This document shows, in pieces, positions 1 through 4,263 of a DNA stretch of 5,992 nucleotides. The notes under the pieces are model-generated. The model worked only from the letters and a program-made list of their open reading frames with translations, ran no database searches and was not told the origin of the DNA. This DNA comes from Clostridia bacterium (lineage in GTDB: Bacteria; Bacillota; Sulfobacillia; SLMV01): NCBI GenBank assembly GCA_007133365.1, contig SLMV01000042.1, positions 1-5,992 of the forward strand, written 5' to 3'. The position numbers and the translations under genes were made by a program. Each line of letters begins with the position of its first letter. The stretch's first letter is position 1.

Positions 1-1284
1 GAAAGCGACGTATTGGTTGCAGAGGGCAAGGACGTAGTGGAGGTCATCGAGACCCTCGAGAGCGATCAGGTGGATTATCGCTTTCTCGACATGTTGTTTT
101 GTGAAGGCTGTATCGATGGTCCGGCGATGGATACCGAGCAATCGCTGATGCAGCGCCGAAAAAAGGTGGTGGACTATACTCGTGACCGGGTGCGACAAGT
201 GAGCAACTCCGCTGAGGCGGCGCCTCGACCTAAGGATTTGAATCTAAGGCGGGACTATTCGGTTCGCGGTTACACCATGCCGCTTCCTCCGAAAGAGGAA
301 CTTCTGCGCATCCTTGAACAAATGGGCAAAGCAGGACCGGAGGACGAATTAAATTGCAGCGCTTGCGGATATCCGACTTGCCGGGAAAAAGCCGTCGCAG
401 TTTATCGAGGATTGGCCGAGCCGGAGATGTGTTTGCCGACCATGGTCGACCAGTTGGAAGATGCCTTGCAGGAATTAGAAACATCGTATCATAGGCTTTA
501 CGAAACCCATGACAAATTGCAAGCGACCCAGGAGGAACTGGTCCACGCGGAAAAGTTATCGTCTTTGGGTCAGTTATCAGCAGGTGTGGCGCACGAACTG
601 AATAATCCGCTCGGCGGTATTTTGCTGTATTCCAATTTGATCCGAGAAGAAAATGTCCCCGAAGAAGTCGAGGACTACGTGCGAACGATCGGTCAGGAAG
701 CGGCGCGATGCCGTGATATTGTCAGCGGCCTGTTAAATTTTGCCCGCCAGTCGCGGGTCCAACTGGAGCCAACCGACATTAACGCGTTTATTCGTGAGGT
801 TTATGAGGATTTCACCCGCGAGGTGTCCAGTGGTATCAATGTCGAACTCGACCTTGACGATGATCTTCGCGAGGAAGCGGAGATTGATGCGGGCCAATTG
901 CGCCGGGTTTTGTTGAATCTCCTTCGAAACGCACTGGAAGCCGTCGGTGACGAAGGAGAGATTCGGCTGTCGACCGTCTATCAAGAAGGAAGCAATGAAT
1001 TTCAAATCGTCGTAAGCGACGACGGGGTCGGCATTTCGGAAGAAAACATGTCCAAATTATTCACGCCGTTTTTCACGACCAAAGAGCAAGGGACGGGACT
1101 GGGCATGCCGATTGCCTACGGAATTGTTAAGATGCACCGGGGTCAGATCGCAGTGGATTCGGAAGAGGGTGACGGAACGAAGGTCACCATTACTCTGCCG
1201 ATGGAAGGCCGGCCGCAACAGGCCACCCAACTTCTCGGTGAATCTCAAAGTGGTTCGGCAGGTTCGGCCTTGCGATTTATATGA
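1..1284 (+). CDS. Fe-S / [FeFe]-hydrogenase-like sensor histidine kinase, 5' truncated
   Basis: The frame is open from base 1, so the true start lies upstream. An in-frame TTG at 13 is internal to a conserved region and is not a credible start. Domains in order: (1) the tail of a [FeFe]-hydrogenase large-subunit C-terminal domain, with a FCEGCIDGP motif (cysteines at 100-102 and 109-111); (2) a small four-cysteine Fe-S domain of the PF04060 type, CxxC-x4-C-x16-C, cysteines at 355, 364, 379 and 430; (3) a coiled-coil-like linker at about 436-560; (4) HisKA with phosphoacceptor His at 592-594 in AHELNNPL; (5) HATPase_c with N box NLLRNALEA (about 916-942), DDGVGI from 1018, FFTTK, and GTGLGM at 1090-1107. 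No transmembrane segment is seen, so it is probably cytosolic. The family is associated with anaerobic hydrogen metabolism. I infer that it senses redox state or H2 and autophosphorylates. The HELNNP type resembles NtrB-class kinases. The receiver gene follows 43 bases later, probably in one operon. Confidence 0.9.
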   Translation, partial: ESDVLVAEGKDVVEVIETLESDQVDYRFLDMLFCEGCIDGPAMDTEQSLMQRRKKVVDYTRDRVRQVSNSAEAAPRPKDLNLRRDYSVRGYTMPLPPKEELLRILEQMGKAGPEDELNCSACGYPTCREKAVAVYRGLAEPEMCLPTMVDQLEDALQELETSYHRLYETHDKLQATQEELVHAEKLSSLGQLSAGVAHELNNPLGGILLYSNLIREENVPEEVEDYVRTIGQEAARCRDIVSGLLNFARQSRVQLEPTDINAFIREVYEDFTREVSSGINVELDLDDDLREEAEIDAGQLRRVLLNLLRNALEAVGDEGEIRLSTVYQEGSNEFQIVVSDDGVGISEENMSKLFTPFFTTKEQGTGLGMPIAYGIVKMHRGQIAVDSEEGDGTKVTITLPMEGRPQQATQLLGESQSGSAGSALRFI

Positions 1285-1313
1285 TCGATGATGAAACGAA
1301 TGAACCTGATATC

Positions 1314-1321
1314 AAGGAGGG
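1314..1321 (+). promoter_or_regulatory. Strong Shine-Dalgarno of the receiver gene
   Basis: AAGGAGGG lies six bases before the ATG at 1328. It is close to a perfect anti-16S match and fixes that start. It is the strongest ribosome binding site in the window, suggesting that the small receiver protein is made in excess over the kinases on either side. Confidence 0.85.
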
Positions 1322-1327
1322 AAGAAG

Positions 1328-1714
1328 ATGGCACGTATTTTGATGGTGGATGATGATGCTGATTTCATTGAAATCCAACAGATGGCTTTGGAGGGAGCTG
1401 GACATGATGTGACCCCAGCGTACAACCCGTCGGAGGCCATGGAAGCCATTGAAGAGGCGACCTTTGATCTTATAATCCTGGACCTTATGATGGAGAAAAG
1501 CGATGATGGCTTTCGGCTGGCCCATGAGATTCGGAGTCAACTTGGAAAGTCGGTTCCCATCATGATGCTAACCGGGGTCCGGCGCGAACATGATTTGGGT
1601 TTTGATCTCGACTCGCCAGCGGGGCGGAAATGGATTGAGGCCGATGTCTTTTTGGAAAAGCCCATCCCGCCCGAGCGTCTGATTGAAGAGGTCCGACGTC
1701 AATTGCAGGACTAA
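1328..1714 (+). CDS. Single-domain (CheY-like) response regulator
   Basis: The 128-residue protein is one receiver domain with no output domain. Visible active-site residues are the acidic cluster D8-D10 after strand 1 (ILMVDDD), phosphoacceptor D52 (LIILDLMM), T82 (MMLTG) and K111 (FLEKP). The start is fixed by AAGGAGGG six bases upstream. The interval from T82 to K111 is 29 residues, against 22 in CheY (T87-K109) and 22 in the receiver encoded next door. This implies an insertion of about seven residues (around DLDSPAGRKW) in the alpha4/beta5 region, the face that receivers normally use for partner contact. It is predicted to take phosphate from the flanking kinases and to act as a shuttle or by direct protein binding. 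It lies 43 bases after the sensor kinase and 52 bases before the REC-PAS kinase, so the three genes are probably one operon. The domain call is firm; the partner assignment is inferred. Confidence 0.92.
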   Translation: MARILMVDDDADFIEIQQMALEGAGHDVTPAYNPSEAMEAIEEATFDLIILDLMMEKSDDGFRLAHEIRSQLGKSVPIMMLTGVRREHDLGFDLDSPAGRKWIEADVFLEKPIPPERLIEEVRRQLQD

Positions 1715-1720
1715 CGAGCG

Positions 1721-1764
1721 CCCCGATGGCGGTAAGTGCGGCGGGATATGAAACGATATCGGGG
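1721..1764 (+). repeat. Inverted repeat CCCCGAT/ATCGGGG in the gap before the hybrid kinase
   Basis: CCCCGAT (1721-1727) is the exact reverse complement of ATCGGGG (1758-1764), with 30 bases between the arms. A smaller inverted repeat, GATAT/ATATC (1745-1749 and 1756-1760), sits inside. There is no T-tract, so it is not an intrinsic terminator. In mRNA the right arm would pair with the G-run that directly precedes the ATG at 1767, so it could modulate translation. A chance occurrence is possible. Confidence 0.3.
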
Positions 1765-1766
1765 GG

Positions 1767-3290
1767 ATGAAACGAGGGGTGATTAGGGTGCAAGACCAGG
1801 CAGGGCGGGATTGGAACGAAGCGGACCGGACGCCACGCATTATCGTTATTGACGATGAAGAATCCATTCGGACCGGTTGTGAAAAAGTGCTCGGCCGGGC
1901 GGGTTACGAAGTGGATATCGCCCGGGATGGTAATGAAGGCTGGGATCATCTTTGCCAAAACGATTATGATTTGGCGCTGATCGATCTGAAAATGCCCGGT
2001 ATCGACGGCATGAGCATTCTTCGACGGATGCAAGACGAGATGCCGGATGTCGTTGCGATCGTGATCACCGGTTATGCTTCCTACGAAACCGCGGTTGAGA
2101 CGGTCAAACTCGGCGCCTACGATTATATCCCCAAACCATTTACGCCCGAAGAACTCCGAAATGTGGTGGAACGAGGCCTTGAGCGGCGCTTCTTGACGTT
2201 GACCAATCGTCGCCTTCGCCAAGAGCGAGAACGTCATTTACTCGATTTGGCGCAGGAGCGGAGTCGTTTGGCGACCATCGTCCGCAGCATGTCGGACGGC
2301 GTTTTGGTGATTAACCGCCGCCGCGAACTCGTCCTTTATAACCCTGTCGCTGAAAAGTGGGTCCTATCCCGGGGCATGGAATCGGATGCGGAGGCCCATC
2401 CCTTGGAGGAAGTGCTAGAAGTAAACGCACTGGAAGATTTGGTGCGCCAGATCGAAGACGATCCCGAGTTGGATGGGTGTGATGGGGAAATCCATCTTGA
2501 GGACGAACAGTATGTTCATGCGGCGGCAGCCGCAATTCGAGACGAGGCGGATACACTTCTCGGGGTGGTCATCGTTTTGCGCGATATCACGGAGCGAAAA
2601 GAGATCGAACGCATGAAGTCGGCGTTTGTTCGCATGGTGTCTCACGAGCTGAAGTCTCCTTTGGCGGCCGTCGAAGGGTACCTGAATTTCTTGTGCGATG
2701 GTTCGGTGGGCGAAGAAGATGCCGACCGAATGTTAAAACGTTGCCGAACTCGGATCCAATCACTGCAGAAAATGATTTCGGACTTGCTCGATATATCACG
2801 TTTGGAGAGTGGCCAGGTTCAGAGGGAACTTCGCACCATTGACTTAAACGAGGTGCTCTCCGAAGTGGTTTCCTTGCAGGAGGGCGCGGCTATGGAGCGA
2901 AATATTGAGATAGACCTTCAGTCGGATCATGAGTTGGAAATTGTGGCGGATCAGCGAGAAATGGATGAGATCTTTTCCAACCTCATCTCCAACGCGATCA
3001 AGTACAACCGTGATGAAGGGAAGGTGACGGTGACGGCGAAACGTTCGGGAGGACGGATTCGCGTGGCGGTTTCCGATACGGGGATTGGCATGGCGCCCGA
3101 GTCGATTGATCAAATTTTTGACGAGTTTTACCGGGTGCGAAATCGAGAAACGGCCAATGTAAGCGGCACCGGTCTCGGCCTAAGCATCGTCAAACGAATT
3201 GTAGACAGCTATGATGGCGAAATATCCGTTGATAGCCAAGAGGGAGAGGGGACAACGTTTGAAGTTGAATTGCCGGTGCGAGGACTTTAA
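1767..3290 (+). CDS. REC-PAS-HisKA-HATPase hybrid histidine kinase
   Basis: The protein is 507 residues from ATG 1767. Residues 24-140 form an NtrC-like receiver with D29/D30, phosphoacceptor D73 (LIDLKMP), T101 and K123 (YIPKPF). A helical linker follows (about 141-165), then a PAS fold at about 165-275 that ends in VVIVLRDITERK. HisKA has H293 in MVSHELKSPL. HATPase_c has N box N405-N409 (NLISNAIKY), D437-TGIG and G467-TGLGLS. No membrane segment is visible, so it should be cytosolic. The N-terminal receiver suggests that phosphorylation by another kinase, for example the upstream Fe-S sensor kinase, gates this kinase. It could then phosphorylate the stand-alone receiver. Start choice is uncertain: ATG 1767 directly abuts GGGGGG with no spacer, whereas the in-frame GTG at 1788 has GAGGGG eight bases upstream and would give 500 residues, losing nothing conserved. 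The PAS ligand is unknown, and no haem or flavin signature was recognised. Confidence 0.93.
   Translation: MKRGVIRVQDQAGRDWNEADRTPRIIVIDDEESIRTGCEKVLGRAGYEVDIARDGNEGWDHLCQNDYDLALIDLKMPGIDGMSILRRMQDEMPDVVAIVITGYASYETAVETVKLGAYDYIPKPFTPEELRNVVERGLERRFLTLTNRRLRQERERHLLDLAQERSRLATIVRSMSDGVLVINRRRELVLYNPVAEKWVLSRGMESDAEAHPLEEVLEVNALEDLVRQIEDDPELDGCDGEIHLEDEQYVHAAAAAIRDEADTLLGVVIVLRDITERKEIERMKSAFVRMVSHELKSPLAAVEGYLNFLCDGSVGEEDADRMLKRCRTRIQSLQKMISDLLDISRLESGQVQRELRTIDLNEVLSEVVSLQEGAAMERNIEIDLQSDHELEIVADQREMDEIFSNLISNAIKYNRDEGKVTVTAKRSGGRIRVAVSDTGIGMAPESIDQIFDEFYRVRNRETANVSGTGLGLSIVKRIVDSYDGEISVDSQEGEGTTFEVELPVRGL
1774..1779 (+). promoter_or_regulatory. Possible Shine-Dalgarno for an alternative GTG start at 1788
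   Basis: GAGGGG is spaced eight bases from the in-frame GTG at 1788, a normal distance, while the ATG at 1767 has no properly spaced site. This favours GTG 1788 as the real start of the REC-PAS kinase, although ATG is the commoner codon. The evidence is positional only. Confidence 0.4.
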
Positions 3291-3312
3291 CCATGACGCC
3301 GGGTACTGGATG

Positions 3313-3322
3313 AGGGAGGGGG
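3313..3322 (+). promoter_or_regulatory. Shine-Dalgarno that sets the TTG start of dat
   Basis: The purine run AGGGAGGGGG ends seven bases before the TTG at 3330. No in-frame ATG exists nearby: the ATGs at 3293 and 3310 are in other frames. The site therefore supports initiation at TTG 3330, with GTG 3339 as a less likely alternative. Confidence 0.6.
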
Positions 3323-3329
3323 CGGGGCA

Positions 3330-4178
3330 TTGAACACCGTGTTTTTGAATGGTCAGTTTGTTCCGTACGAAGAAGCTTGCATTTCGCCGGAGGACCGAGG
3401 TTTTCTATTTGCCGACGGGATCTACGAAGTCATGCGCGTATACAATGGTTCGCTATTTCGTTTTGAGGATCATATGGCGCGACTTCGATTTGGGGGGACA
3501 ACGCTCGATTTACGGATCCCCTATACCGACGAGGCGTTTCGCGATTTCATCCATCAATTGCTGGCTCACCATGATCTTTGTGAAGCCTCCGTTTATTTGC
3601 AGGTCACCCGAGGCGCCTCGCCGAGGCGTCACCCGTTTCCCGAAGAATATGACCCCACTGTCTTTATGATGGTGCGCTCGGTAAGTGCGCCGGAGCAAGC
3701 GATTATTGAACAAGGGGTTGATGTCATTACCCATCCGGATAACCGCGGTGGTTTGTGTTATATTAAGACGCTTAATCTTCTGGCGAATTGTATAGCAATG
3801 ACCAAGGCAGAGGCACAAGGTGCGTACGAGGCGCTATTGGTTCGAAATGGCTTTGTCACGGAAGCGACCGCTCGCTCGGCATTTTGTGTGATTGATAACA
3901 GGATCTACACCTATCCTCTCGCCAACATTCTACCAAGCATTACCCGCAAACAGGTCTTGGCAATCGCCCGTGATGCCGGCTCGCCGGTGGTGGAACAGGC
4001 ACTTCCGGTGGATACCTACATCAATGCCGATGAGATTTTTCTTGGGGGAACCTTGTGTGAATTGGTGCCCGTGGTCCGGGTGGACAAAAAGCCGGTGGGA
4101 TCAGGAGTGCCGGGCCCGGTTTTTCAAAAGGTACATAGTGCCTTTATGCAATTGATTGCTGAAGAGTGCGGCACCTAG
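3330..4178 (+). CDS. dat: D-amino acid aminotransferase (D-alanine transaminase, PLP fold type IV)
   Basis: This 282-residue cytosolic enzyme is the usual length for the family. It is predicted to carry out PLP-dependent transamination between D-alanine and 2-oxoglutarate, giving pyruvate and D-glutamate for peptidoglycan or D-amino acid turnover. Catalytic lysine is K146 (CYIKTLNLLANC) and the pyridine-nitrogen-binding glutamate is E178 (GFVTEAT). The substrate-carboxylate trap of Bacillus DAAT (Y31, R98, H100 from memory of that enzyme) appears at Y32, R99 and H101 in ADGIYEV and TRGASPRRHPFP. This favours Dat over branched-chain aminotransferase or aminodeoxychorismate lyase. One oddity: the segment after E178 reads ATARSAF where Bacillus has GSSSNVF, and the GG-T-LCE segment replaces TSTTSE, so some cofactor-phosphate contacts differ. 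The start is TTG. It lies 39 bases after the REC-PAS kinase, so it may share that transcript, but no functional link to the signalling genes is evident. Confidence 0.87.
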   Translation: MNTVFLNGQFVPYEEACISPEDRGFLFADGIYEVMRVYNGSLFRFEDHMARLRFGGTTLDLRIPYTDEAFRDFIHQLLAHHDLCEASVYLQVTRGASPRRHPFPEEYDPTVFMMVRSVSAPEQAIIEQGVDVITHPDNRGGLCYIKTLNLLANCIAMTKAEAQGAYEALLVRNGFVTEATARSAFCVIDNRIYTYPLANILPSITRKQVLAIARDAGSPVVEQALPVDTYINADEIFLGGTLCELVPVVRVDKKPVGSGVPGPVFQKVHSAFMQLIAEECGT

Positions 4179-4183
4179 GGCCC

Positions 4184-4212
4184 TTGTGGTGATGGTGGGA
4201 TTCGTTTATAGT
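4184..4212 (+). promoter_or_regulatory. Candidate sigma-70-type promoter for comEC
   Basis: TTGTGG (4184-4189) and TATAGT (4207-4212) are separated by exactly 17 bases. The -10 box matches TATAAT at five of six positions; the -35 matches TTGACA at only three. Transcription would start near 4219, inside the TGGAAT repeat cluster. It lies in the 85-base gap between dat and comEC, the AT-richest stretch noticed in the window. Weak -35 agreement keeps confidence modest. Confidence 0.4.
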
Positions 4213-4236
4213 GGAATAGATTCCATTATATGGAAT
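4212..4236 (+). repeat. Three alternating TGGAAT half-sites, possible operator
   Basis: TGGAAT (4212-4217), its reverse complement ATTCCA (4220-4225) and TGGAAT again (4231-4236) lie within 25 bases. Units 1 and 2 form an inverted repeat with a 2-base centre. Units 2 and 3 extend to a perfect 7-base inverted repeat, ATTCCAT-TAT-ATGGAAT (4220-4236). The site overlaps the end of the candidate -10 box and the expected transcription start, the usual place for a repressor operator. As RNA the second pair could form a weak AU-rich hairpin upstream of the comEC ribosome site. There is no T-tract or GC stem, so a terminator is unlikely. Confidence 0.45.
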
Positions 4237-4249
4237 ATCCGGCCAGATT

Positions 4250-4255
4250 GAGGAA
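4250..4255 (+). promoter_or_regulatory. Shine-Dalgarno that sets the TTG start of comEC
   Basis: GAGGAA is spaced eight bases from TTG 4264. An in-frame TGA at 4249-4251 excludes any earlier start. The first in-frame ATG (4291) has no comparable site and would cut into the first hydrophobic segment. Confidence 0.65.
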
Positions 4256-4263
4256 ACTTCCAT

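Noticed and set aside
1281..1343. 20-codon frame whose ATG overlaps the sensor kinase stop (ATGA) and ends inside the receiver gene
   Set aside because: No recognisable product and no Shine-Dalgarno of its own. It crosses the strong ribosome site of the receiver gene. It could be a coupling device, but a chance frame is simpler.
1748..1786. 12-codon leader-peptide-like frame (ATG 1748) before the hybrid kinase
   Set aside because: No run of regulatory codons, no good ribosome site, and no terminator/antiterminator pair downstream.
1560..2237. 225-codon minus-strand open frame opposite the receiver and REC-PAS kinase genes
   Set aside because: It lies antisense to two proteins with clear receiver motifs, has no recognisable domain, and its composition is that of a reverse-complement shadow.
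3291..3329. Possible terminator between the REC-PAS kinase and dat
   Set aside because: The 39 bases are G-rich with no stem-loop followed by T residues, so read-through into dat is more likely.
3609..3626. Perfect 12-base palindrome CGAGGCGCCTCG followed by another GAGGC, hairpin-capable
   Set aside because: It lies inside dat and encodes the conserved TRGASPRRH substrate-binding segment, so the repetition follows from Arg/Ala/Ser/Pro codons.
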